Of a stretch of DNA of 5,701 nt, positions 1-5,701 are shown piece by piece. The position numbers were made by a program, and so were the translations under genes. Each line of letters opens with the position of its first letter. Within the stretch, counting starts at the first letter, position 1. Source of the DNA: Hyphomonas sp. GTDB taxonomy: Bacteria > Pseudomonadota > Alphaproteobacteria > Caulobacterales > Hyphomonadaceae. The DNA is taken from NCBI GenBank assembly GCA_029287305.1, contig JARFRJ010000023.1, positions 1 through 5,701 of the forward strand, written 5' to 3'. The notes below the pieces were generated by a model, which saw only the letters and a program-made list of their open reading frames with translations, had not been told where the DNA came from and did not search any database.

Positions 1-1
1 G

Positions 2-31
2 ATTATACATGAAATATTTCCTCGGGCTCAA
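2..31 (-). promoter_or_regulatory. Candidate sigma70-type promoter reading leftward out of the window
   Basis: On the minus strand a TTGAGC (-35, plus positions 26-31) lies 18 bases before a perfect TATAAT (-10, plus positions 2-7). The spacer contains the 10-bp perfect palindrome GAAATATTTC at 11-20. The site lies just downstream of the paaK stop, so it would drive a next gene to the left on the same strand. That gene is not visible here. The perfect -10 is the main support; AT-rich intergenic DNA gives such matches by chance, so confidence is low. Confidence 0.35.
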
Positions 32-57
32 GCAATTAAAATATGTGGCTTATATGC

Positions 58-1380
58 TTATGATTGGGTCTGGCGCAGATCGCGAAGTCGGACAGCCTTG
101 CCGGCTGAACGCGGGATGGTCGCTGGGGCACAAATATTTACTTTAACGGAAATGCCGATCAGCGTCTTGATGCGGGAGCGAAGCTGCGCGGCAAGACCGT
201 TTGCAATTTCCTCTTGCAGGCCCGCTTCTGCTTCGACATCCACTTTCAGAATATCCATGCGATCCGGGCGGCTGATCTCTAATTGATAATGCGCTGTCAG
301 CCCCTCAAGACCCAGAATTATTTCTTCGATTTGCGTTGGAAAAACATTTACGCCGCGAATAATCATCATGTCATCACTGCGCCCGGTAATTCGCCCCATA
401 CGCCGCATCGTGCGGGCGGTGCCTGGTAAAAGTTCCGTCAAGTCGCGCGTGCGATAGCGGATGACGGGCATGGCCTGTTTGGTCAAAGAGGTAAAAACAA
501 GTTCGCCTGTCTCACCATCCGGGAGTGCCTCTCCTGTCTCAGGATGAATGATTTCCGGATAGAAATGATCTTCCCAAATGGTCAGCCCATCCTTGGTTTC
601 GACACATTCATTGGCAACACCGGGACCCATAACTTCAGACAGTCCATAAATATCGACCGCATGAATATCAAAGGCCGCTTCAATCTCCCTGCGCATCGCG
701 TCGGTCCAAGGTTCGGCGCCAAAAATACCAATTTTGAGAGAAGATTGGCGCGCATCCAGTCCGCGTTTCTGAAACTCATCCAGAATGGACAGCATATAGC
801 TGGGCGTCACCATAATGATATCCGGTTCAAAATCGAGAATGAGCTGCACCTGTTTTTCTGTCTGTCCGCCGGACATCGGAATGACAGCACAGCCAAGGGC
901 TTCAGCGCCATAATGTGCGCCCAACCCGCCGGTAAAAAGTCCGTATCCGTAAGCGATATGGATTTTCATCCCCGGACGTCCCCCGGAGGCGCGGATCGAT
1001 CGCGCGACGACGCTGGCCCAGGTGTCAATATCTTCCCGCGTATAGCCGACAACGGTGGGCTGACCGGTTGTGCCGGAGGAGGCATGGATGCGCGCAATGT
1101 TTTCCGTGCCTGTGGTAAAAAATCCGAATGGATAGGCGTCCCTTAAATCCTGCTTTGTGGTAAAGGGAAATTTAGACAAATCGGCCAGAGATGTGAGGTC
1201 GGACGGTTGGACATTTGCCGCTTCACATTTTGCGCGATAGGGTGCGCAATGTGTATAGGCATGCTCAATCGACCAGGCTAGGCGGGTAAGCTGCAAGTCC
1301 CGAAGGGCCGCTATATCCATTTGCTCGGCATCGTCCAGAAGCGGGCTATAGTCTTTCAGGTCTAGGGAAATTTTTGTCAT
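58..1380 (-). CDS. paaK: Phenylacetate-CoA ligase (PaaK), complete
   Basis: Activates phenylacetate with ATP and CoA to phenylacetyl-CoA, AMP and PPi in the cytoplasm, the entry step of the aerobic pathway. It is an ANL-superfamily adenylate-forming enzyme. Numbered from the ATG at 1380 (440 aa, usual family length) one sees the phosphate loop SSGTTGQPTVVGYT near residues 101-114, YGLSE at 245-249, RYRTRD at 308-313, the hinge GRSDDMMIIRG at 333-343 and the C-terminal catalytic lysine in SAGK at 428. Start choice is uncertain: the frame stays open to a TTG at 1401 and an ATG at 1389, and none has a strong Shine-Dalgarno. The ATG at 1380 has a weak GGA eight bases upstream and fits the family N-terminus best. 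It is the last gene of the paaG-paaZ-paaK run, about 63 bases after paaZ, with no clear promoter of its own. Product identity is very secure from near full-length similarity to E. coli PaaK. Confidence 0.96.
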   Translation of the reverse strand: MTKISLDLKDYSPLLDDAEQMDIAALRDLQLTRLAWSIEHAYTHCAPYRAKCEAANVQPSDLTSLADLSKFPFTTKQDLRDAYPFGFFTTGTENIARIHASSGTTGQPTVVGYTREDIDTWASVVARSIRASGGRPGMKIHIAYGYGLFTGGLGAHYGAEALGCAVIPMSGGQTEKQVQLILDFEPDIIMVTPSYMLSILDEFQKRGLDARQSSLKIGIFGAEPWTDAMRREIEAAFDIHAVDIYGLSEVMGPGVANECVETKDGLTIWEDHFYPEIIHPETGEALPDGETGELVFTSLTKQAMPVIRYRTRDLTELLPGTARTMRRMGRITGRSDDMMIIRGVNVFPTQIEEIILGLEGLTAHYQLEISRPDRMDILKVDVEAEAGLQEEIANGLAAQLRSRIKTLIGISVKVNICAPATIPRSAGKAVRLRDLRQTQS

Positions 1381-1443
1381 AGGGGTCATCCGATCAATCA
1401 AACAGGATTGCGCTTATTGTCTCATATGCGATCTGCCTGCGGC

Positions 1444-3474
1444 TCAAAAGGCATTCATGGTCAGCAAGTCATAAGAGGCAACCGGCTCACCGTCCTGATT
1501 GGTCACAAGAACATCCCAGCGTACCTCGCCATAGTCTTCATTCCGCTTCTTTTTATTTTTCGCGGTCAGGCGCACCTGGATGGAATCGCCTGGCGAGACA
1601 GGTTTCAAAAAGCGCAAGCTATCAAGGCCATAATTGGCCAGAACTGGACCGGGAGCAGCATCAACAAACAGGCCAGCGGCGAAGGATAATATCAGATAGC
1701 CATGCGCAACGCGGCCCGGGAAGAAGGGATTGGCACTGGCGGCCTCCTCATCCATATGGGCGTAGAATGTATCGCCGGTAAACTCGGCAAAATGTTCGAT
1801 ATCCTCTAGCGTAATGGTGCGCGAAGCGGTTTCGATCGTCTTGCCAATTTCCAGCTCACCGAATTTAAGCCGGAAAGGGTGGGGCGAGCTTGCTTCAATC
1901 TTGGCTCCGCTCAGCCAGTTTTGGGTAATGGCAGACAGCATATCCGGGGAGCCTTGCAGGGCGGTGCGTTGCATATAATGTTTTACCCCGCGCACGCCGC
2001 CCATTTCTTCACCGCCACCTGCCCGGCCCGGTCCCCCATGCACAAGAACGGGCAGGGGGGAGCCATGCCCGGTCGATTCCTTAGCGCAGTCACGATTAAT
2101 AATCGCAATGCGGCCATGATAAGCACCTGCCCCCAAAACGAAATCCTCACCAATCTTACGATCATGAGAGAATAGCGACATGACAAGAGAGCCTTTGCCA
2201 GCATTGCACAGAGCAATCGCATCGCTCACATCGTGATAAGGCATGAGCGTGGCAACCGGGCCAAAAGCTTCTGTATTATGAACATATTTGGCCTGCCAGG
2301 GAGTTTCGCATTTCAGTAATATAGGAGAGATGAAAGCGTCCTGACTTGCCTTATCTCCATTCAGTTTGACCGGGCCTGTATCGCCAAAAACAATCGCAGC
2401 GTCTTCAGACAGTGTCTGAACCTTTTCAGCGACATCGGCGCGTTGTTCGGCGCTTACCAGCGGGCCCATACGCGTCTCTTCCATATCCGGATCGCCGACC
2501 GTGATTTTCGCCAGCCTAGCCTTCAGCGCCGCTTCTGCCTCATCAAGCAGACCTGCTGGAACAAATGCCCGGCGAATAGCGGTACATTTCTGTCCCGCTT
2601 TAACCGTCATTTCCCGGACGGTTTCCTTAATGAACAGATCAAATTCGGGGCTGTCTGCTGTCGCGTCCAAGCCAAGTACGCAAGCATTCAGACTGTCCTG
2701 TTCGGCAATAAAGCGGACACTTTCGGCAATAATACGCGGATGGCTTTTCAGCTTGGCAGCCGTTTCAGCCGAGCCCGTAAAGGAGATCACATCCTGCCCC
2801 GTCAAATGGTCCAGCAAATCCCCGACACGTCCGACAATCAATTGCAGCGCCCCGTCGGGCAAAAGCCCGCTTTCGATCATGATGCGGACGCAATGCTCGG
2901 TGAGATAGGCCGTTGTGGTGGCCGGCTTCACTATCGCCGGAACCCCGGCCAGAAGCGCCGGGCCAAGTTTTTCTAACATGCCCCAGACCGGGAAATTAAA
3001 GGCATCGATAAAAACCGCAACGCCTTGCAGGGGCGTGTAAACATGCTGGCCGAGAAATGTGCCATGACGGGAGATTTGTTCGGTATCCCCATCGATCAAG
3101 ATGCGGGCATCGGGCAATTCACGCTTGCCTTTAGAGGCGGTCGAAAACAGCGTGCCAGCCCCGCCTTCAATATCAATCCAGCCATCTTTACGGGTCGCTC
3201 CTGAATGCGCGTTCAGAGCATAAAGCGCCTCTTTACGTTCCATAATCGCTTTGCCTAGGCCTTTGATCATGCTTGCCCGCTCATGAAAGGTCATTTGCCG
3301 GAGCGCCGGGCCGCCTTTGGTTCGGGCATGATCCGATAGCGCTTTGAAATCAAGACCTGAAGCGCTGGTCTGGGCGATGATTTCCCCCGTTACAGCCGAG
3401 GCAATGGACACCGGATCAACAGATACTTTCTGCCATTTGTCCTCAACATAATTTTCCAGATGAATGACAGACAT
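1444..3474 (-). CDS. paaZ: Bifunctional oxepin-CoA hydrolase / 3-oxo-5,6-dehydrosuberyl-CoA semialdehyde dehydrogenase (PaaZ)
   Basis: Opens the oxepin-CoA ring by hydration and then oxidises the resulting semialdehyde with NADP+ to 3-oxo-5,6-dehydrosuberyl-CoA. The 676 residues match the usual fused PaaZ (about 680). Residues 1 to about 520 are an aldehyde dehydrogenase: FNFP at 159-162, VKPA at 182-185, FTGS at 232-235, general base Glu258 in AEQDSLN, nucleophile Cys297 in GQKCTAIRR, and EAFGPVATL at 402-410. Residues from about 530 to 676 are a MaoC-type (R)-enoyl-CoA hydratase hotdog domain with the dyad Asp568/His573 in GDTFYAHMD and HGY at 591-593. Between them lies the conserved PaaZ block [11 protein letters not shown] at 465-475. 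Both active sites look intact, so both half-reactions should run. The ATG at 3474 has an ideal AGGAGG six bases upstream. It follows paaG by 18 bases, clearly in one operon. Confidence 0.97.
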   Translation of the reverse strand: MSVIHLENYVEDKWQKVSVDPVSIASAVTGEIIAQTSASGLDFKALSDHARTKGGPALRQMTFHERASMIKGLGKAIMERKEALYALNAHSGATRKDGWIDIEGGAGTLFSTASKGKRELPDARILIDGDTEQISRHGTFLGQHVYTPLQGVAVFIDAFNFPVWGMLEKLGPALLAGVPAIVKPATTTAYLTEHCVRIMIESGLLPDGALQLIVGRVGDLLDHLTGQDVISFTGSAETAAKLKSHPRIIAESVRFIAEQDSLNACVLGLDATADSPEFDLFIKETVREMTVKAGQKCTAIRRAFVPAGLLDEAEAALKARLAKITVGDPDMEETRMGPLVSAEQRADVAEKVQTLSEDAAIVFGDTGPVKLNGDKASQDAFISPILLKCETPWQAKYVHNTEAFGPVATLMPYHDVSDAIALCNAGKGSLVMSLFSHDRKIGEDFVLGAGAYHGRIAIINRDCAKESTGHGSPLPVLVHGGPGRAGGGEEMGGVRGVKHYMQRTALQGSPDMLSAITQNWLSGAKIEASSPHPFRLKFGELEIGKTIETASRTITLEDIEHFAEFTGDTFYAHMDEEAASANPFFPGRVAHGYLILSFAAGLFVDAAPGPVLANYGLDSLRFLKPVSPGDSIQVRLTAKNKKKRNEDYGEVRWDVLVTNQDGEPVASYDLLTMNAF

Positions 3475-3480
3475 TCAAGA

Positions 3481-3486
3481 CCTCCT
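3481..3486 (-). promoter_or_regulatory. Strong Shine-Dalgarno of paaZ
   Basis: The minus strand reads AGGAGG followed by six bases and then the paaZ ATG at 3474. It fixes that start and is the best ribosome binding site in the window. It lies in the 18-base gap after the paaG stop (3493-3495), so ribosomes can load here independently of paaG. Confidence 0.85.
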
Positions 3487-3492
3487 GTCCGC

Positions 3493-4284
3493 TTAACTAT
3501 TGGTGAATTTTGGGGTGCGCTTATTGAGAAAGGCATCAACAGCCTCACGATAATCATTGGTATTGCCAAGGCGACGCATCGTATCGCGCTCCAGCTCGGT
3601 TTGCGCCTCCAGCGTGCGTGACCAGCTTGATCGGATCAGCGCTTTGATACTGGCCAGACCTTGGGTCGGTCCTTTGGCGAGCTTCTGCGCGATCGCGCGG
3701 GCTTCTTCCATTAAAACCTCATCCTCGACGGCTTTCCAGATAAGCCCCCAGCTTTCGGCTTTGTCAGCCAGGATCGGTTCGCCGGTTAGCGCCATGCCCA
3801 GCGCGCGGGCTTGGCCGAGAAGCCGGGGCAGGTGATAGGTCCCTCCAGAATCTGGGATCAGGCCGATATTGGCAAAGGATTCGATAAATTTGGCGCTGCG
3901 CCCTGCCAGTACAATATCGCAGGCAAGGGCAATATTTGCCCCTGCGCCTGCCGCAACGCCATTGACCGCGCAAATGACAGGGATCGGGATTGAGGTCAGC
4001 TTTCGGATCAATGGGTTATAATAGGTCTCCACGGTATAGCCCAGATCAACCGGGGCTTCATCGGCAGCGACGGCGCGGTCAGATAAATCCTGTCCGGCGC
4101 AAAAGCCGCGTCCGGCGCCGGTTATCAGGACAGCTCGAACCGTCTCATCCTCTTCAATCGCGCGAAAGGCAGCCTGAACGTCTTCATGCATTTGGGTGTT
4201 GAAAGAGTTCAGACGATCTGGACGGTTCAGGGTTAATTCAGCCACGCCATCGGATATATCGAAGCGTATGGTTTGATAGGTCAT
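3493..4284 (-). CDS. paaG: 1,2-epoxyphenylacetyl-CoA isomerase (PaaG), enoyl-CoA hydratase/isomerase family
   Basis: Crotonase-fold isomerase that turns the phenylacetyl-CoA 1,2-epoxide into the seven-membered oxepin-CoA; family members also move the double bond of 3,4-dehydroadipyl-CoA to the 2,3 position. From the ATG at 4284 it has 263 aa, the same size as E. coli PaaG. Visible motifs are LTLNRPDRLNSF near 17-28, the oxyanion-hole segments GRGFCAGQDL at 58-67 and NGVAAGAGA at 108-116, and the acid/base Asp145 in IPDSGGT, a residue typical of the isomerases rather than true hydratases. The frame also permits a GTG at 4290, two codons earlier. I prefer the ATG because a G-rich stretch (GGGG at 4290-4293) then sits five bases upstream as a ribosome site, while the GTG would lie inside it. 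First gene of the paaGZK operon, facing the divergent promoter region; paaZ follows after 18 bases. Confidence 0.96.
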   Translation of the reverse strand: MTYQTIRFDISDGVAELTLNRPDRLNSFNTQMHEDVQAAFRAIEEDETVRAVLITGAGRGFCAGQDLSDRAVAADEAPVDLGYTVETYYNPLIRKLTSIPIPVICAVNGVAAGAGANIALACDIVLAGRSAKFIESFANIGLIPDSGGTYHLPRLLGQARALGMALTGEPILADKAESWGLIWKAVEDEVLMEEARAIAQKLAKGPTQGLASIKALIRSSWSRTLEAQTELERDTMRRLGNTNDYREAVDAFLNKRTPKFTNS

Positions 4285-4300
4285 GTCCACCCCGTTTTCT

Positions 4301-4333
4301 TTTATATTGAAATAATTTCAGTTTCAATATAAT
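4301..4333. promoter_or_regulatory. Divergent promoter region with perfect inverted repeat between paaG and paaI
   Basis: TTATATTGAAA (4302-4312) and TTTCAATATAA (4322-4332) are perfect 11-bp inverted arms around a 9-base centre. Each arm carries a -10 for one direction and a -35 for the other. Rightward: TTGAAA at 4307-4312, 15-base spacer, perfect TATAAT at 4328-4333, toward paaI. Leftward: TTGAAA (plus 4322-4327), 15-base spacer, TATAAA (plus 4301-4306), toward paaG with a very short leader. The 15-base spacers are shorter than the 17-base optimum, so the promoters may be weak or activator dependent. An alternative leftward promoter is TTGACC (plus 4347-4352) with TATATT (plus 4326-4331). 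The repeat could equally be a regulator site. Confidence 0.55.
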
Positions 4334-4353
4334 AGATCGTCTAGTCGGTCAAT
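4332..4353. promoter_or_regulatory. Imperfect 22-bp palindrome, candidate TetR-family (PaaR-like) operator
   Basis: Centred on CTAG (4341-4344), eight of eleven base pairs of the dyad are symmetric: ATAGATCGTCT on the left, AGTCGGTCAAT on the right. The minus strand reads ATTGACCGACTAG at this place. The GACCGAC element is similar to half-sites I recall for PaaR repressors, which answer to phenylacetyl-CoA; this recollection is not verified. It overlaps the expected start of rightward transcription and also the spacer of an alternative leftward promoter, so binding could repress both arms. No regulator gene is in the window. Confidence 0.4.
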
Positions 4354-4375
4354 GATTGTTCACTAGGAAGTGGCC

Positions 4376-4456
4376 ATGCTGTTGAATTTATCTATCAGGT
4401 CTGGAGAATTTGGCAGGGCTGCGGCTGGATTAAGGCGAGGTCTCAATGCAAGATAG
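4376..4456 (+). CDS. Possible 26-codon leader ORF overlapping the paaI start (uncertain)
   Basis: An ATG at 4376 is preceded by AGGAAG (4365-4370) at a five-base spacing, a better ribosome site than that of paaI itself. The frame encodes MLLNLSIRSGEFGRAAAGLR followed by RGLNAR and stops with TAG at 4454-4456, overlapping the first 11 bases of paaI in another frame. It lies downstream of the predicted rightward start site, so it would be in the paaI leader mRNA. Translation could couple to or limit paaI. The peptide is arginine rich (five Arg of 26) and matches no family I know. It may be chance: 26 codons is too short for coding statistics. Confidence 0.25.
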   Translation: MLLNLSIRSGEFGRAAAGLRRGLNAR

Positions 4457-4889
4457 AGATAAACAAGATGCACAGGCTCTCGCCATTGCCCATAAAATGC
4501 GCGCCGATGAAGGTACAGGACCGGCCTTTGATATTCAGATTGAGACGGTCAGGCTTGGCTTTGCCCGCTTGTCCATGCGCATACGTGCGGACATGCTGAA
4601 TGGTCATGGGATGGCGCATGGGGGGATGATTTTTACCCTCGCGGATACCGCTTTTGCCTATGCATGCAATTCGCAAAATATTGCAAGCGTTGCGCTGAAT
4701 GCGACGATAAGTTTTCTCTCACCTGTCAAGCTTGGGGAACGATTGATTGCAGAGGCGCGTGAAGAGACCACTGCTGGGCGTACAGGCATTTATGCGGTGA
4801 CGGTTTATGGCGAGGGGGAACGTATCGTGGCTGTGTTTCAGGGGTTGTCGCGAACGATTGGCGGCCAAATTATTTCAGATGAGACATAG
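4446..4889 (+). CDS. paaI: Hydroxyphenylacetyl-CoA-type thioesterase (PaaI), hotdog fold
   Basis: Hydrolyses hydroxyphenylacetyl-CoA and similar ring-derived CoA thioesters; in the pathway it is thought to free CoA from dead-end intermediates. The 147 residues are close to the usual 140. The hotdog signature is plain: LNGHGMAHGG at 51-60, then the helix FTLADTAFAYACNS at 63-76, in which Asp67 is the expected catalytic acid (equivalent to Asp61 of E. coli PaaI) and His58-Gly59-Gly60 the HGG motif. The C-terminus IGGQI near 138-142 is also PaaI-like. The ATG at 4446 has GAGG (4437-4440) five bases upstream, and an in-frame TAA at 4431-4433 rules out a start further up. First gene of the rightward arm, diverging from paaG; paaJ follows after 21 bases. 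Confidence 0.95.
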   Translation: MQDRDKQDAQALAIAHKMRADEGTGPAFDIQIETVRLGFARLSMRIRADMLNGHGMAHGGMIFTLADTAFAYACNSQNIASVALNATISFLSPVKLGERLIAEAREETTAGRTGIYAVTVYGEGERIVAVFQGLSRTIGGQIISDET

Positions 4890-4897
4890 ATTTAAAA

Positions 4898-4903
4898 AAA
4901 GGG
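4898..4903 (+). promoter_or_regulatory. Ribosome binding site deciding the paaJ start
   Basis: AAAGGG at 4898-4903 lies seven bases before the ATG at 4911 but only one base before an in-frame ATG at 4905. The spacing favours 4911, and the resulting N-terminus MNEAFICDAIRTPIGRYGG lines up residue for residue with the start of E. coli PaaJ. Confidence 0.6.
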
Positions 4904-4910
4904 TATGAGC

Positions 4911-5701
4911 ATGAATGAGGCTTTTATTTGCGATGCAATCCGCACACCGATAGGGCGCTATGGCGGGGCCCTTGCCTCCATTCGGGCGGATGATCTGGCG
5001 GCCATTCCTATAAAAGCCTTGTTGGAAAAGCAGCCCAGCCTCAAAGAGGCAAGGATTGATGATGTGATCCTCGGCGGAGCTAATCAGGCCGGTGAAGATA
5101 ATCGCAATGTTGCGCGTATGGCGGCCCTGCTAGCAGGATTGCCGGATACGGTTCCTGGCGTCACGGTCAATCGTTTGTGTGGATCCGGCATGGATGCCGT
5201 CAGTATTGCCGCACGGGCAATCCGGGCCGGCGAAGCAGATCTGATCCTTGCAGGGGGCGCTGAATCCATGTCGCGCGCACCTTATGTCATGAGTAAGTCT
5301 GACACCGCTTTTTCCAGAAGCGCTCAAATGTTTGATACGACGATAGGCTGGCGCTTTGTAAACGCTCGTCTGAAGGCTGAATATGGTGTCGACAGTATGC
5401 CGGAGACAGCTGAAAATGTTGCGAAAGATTTTCAGATCAGCCGAGAGGATCAGGATGCGTTTGCTGCCCGCAGTCAGGCGCGTGCGGCCCGGGCTATAGA
5501 ATCAGGGCGTTTTGCCCGTGAGGTGACATTGGTTTACATTCCGCAGCGCAAGGGCGATCCGATATTGGTGTCTGAAGATGAGCATCCCCGACCGGGGACA
5601 AGTGCGCAGACTTTAAGCCGTTTAAAGCCTTTTGTGCGCTCGGACGGATCTATTACCGCCGGGAATGCTTCCGGGGTCAATGATGGCGCGTGTGCTATGA
5701 T
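4911..5701 (+). CDS. paaJ: 3-oxo-5,6-dehydrosuberyl-CoA / 3-oxoadipyl-CoA thiolase (PaaJ), 5' part; cut by window edge
   Basis: Degradative thiolase that cleaves 3-oxo-5,6-dehydrosuberyl-CoA and 3-oxoadipyl-CoA with CoA, giving acetyl-CoA each time and finally succinyl-CoA. 263 codons are present of about 400, open at the right edge. Seen: N-terminal ICDAIRTPIGRYGG at 6-19, NQAGEDNRNVARM at 58-70, the acyl-accepting Cys90 in NRLCGSGMDA, the loop AGGAESMSRAPYVM at 114-127, MFDTTIGWRFVN at 140-151, and GNASGVNDGA at 251-260. The C-terminal His (NEAFA/GGAIALGHP region) and second Cys lie beyond the window, so completeness cannot be judged. MFDTTIGWRF and SMPETAENV mark the PaaJ/PcaF group. These two are hard to part by sequence; the paa neighbours decide for PaaJ, though it may also serve a protocatechuate route. 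Co-transcribed with paaI. Confidence 0.94.
   Translation, partial: MNEAFICDAIRTPIGRYGGALASIRADDLAAIPIKALLEKQPSLKEARIDDVILGGANQAGEDNRNVARMAALLAGLPDTVPGVTVNRLCGSGMDAVSIAARAIRAGEADLILAGGAESMSRAPYVMSKSDTAFSRSAQMFDTTIGWRFVNARLKAEYGVDSMPETAENVAKDFQISREDQDAFAARSQARAARAIESGRFAREVTLVYIPQRKGDPILVSEDEHPRPGTSAQTLSRLKPFVRSDGSITAGNASGVNDGACAM

Noticed and set aside
1..57. Search for a rho-independent terminator after paaK
   Set aside because: No GC-rich hairpin followed by a T run is visible on the minus strand; only a short AT palindrome and a GCTTAT direct repeat (48-53, 56-61) occur.
994..1001. GATCGATC palindrome followed by CGCG inside paaK
   Set aside because: Only eight bases are symmetric, and it is fully explained by the coding sequence for an RSIRA stretch.
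544..1146. 200-codon open frame on the plus strand opposite paaK
   Set aside because: It lies wholly antisense to a clearly conserved gene, and its translation shows no domain and an odd composition. It is a shadow of paaK codon use.
1402..1470. Possible internal promoter before paaK (minus strand TTGAGC, then TATGAG after 15 bases)
   Set aside because: The -10 matches only four of six bases, the spacer is short, and it starts inside the paaZ stop region; operon read-through is the simpler view.
2443..2976. 177-codon and overlapping 135-codon open frames on the plus strand opposite paaZ
   Set aside because: Both are antisense to the aldehyde dehydrogenase domain, in two competing frames, without recognisable motifs or a ribosome site worth noting.
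4443..4676. 77-codon minus-strand frame opposite paaI
   Set aside because: It covers the most conserved part of paaI (the HGG/LADTAFAYACNS region), which explains the open antisense frame.

Overview
The window is a compact part of an aerobic phenylacetyl-CoA (paa) catabolic locus. Protein sequences are closest, from memory, to proteobacterial Paa enzymes (E. coli PaaK, PaaZ, PaaG, PaaI and PaaJ can be aligned over nearly full length). Base composition is moderate (roughly half G+C). A proteobacterium, perhaps an alphaproteobacterium, is likely; the taxon is an inference that the window cannot prove.

Layout. From about 4284 leftward on the minus strand runs a tight operon paaG (isomerase), paaZ (ring-opening hydrolase/aldehyde dehydrogenase) and paaK (phenylacetate-CoA ligase), with gaps of 18 and about 63 bases. 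From 4446 rightward on the plus strand run paaI (hotdog thioesterase) and paaJ (beta-ketoacyl-CoA thiolase), 21 bases apart; paaJ runs off the right edge after 263 codons. The two arms diverge from a 161-base intergenic region (4285-4445). It holds an 11-bp perfect inverted repeat that reads as two overlapping mirror-image promoters, a 22-bp imperfect palindrome that looks like a TetR-type operator, and a possible 26-codon leader ORF overlapping the paaI start. The first 57 bases downstream of paaK hold no gene; they contain a candidate minus-strand promoter pointing out of the window, and no convincing terminator.

Pathway. PaaK makes phenylacetyl-CoA. The PaaABCE epoxidase, not in this window, makes the 1,2-epoxide. 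PaaG converts the epoxide to oxepin-CoA (and later shifts a double bond). PaaZ hydrolyses and oxidises oxepin-CoA to 3-oxo-5,6-dehydrosuberyl-CoA. PaaJ cleaves this and, after PaaF/PaaH steps (also not here), 3-oxoadipyl-CoA, giving acetyl-CoA and succinyl-CoA. PaaI releases CoA from stalled thioesters.

I found no previously undescribed enzyme system: all five genes are recognisable and intact in their active-site motifs. The points worth a second look are regulatory and lie in the divergent intergenic region and at the left edge.
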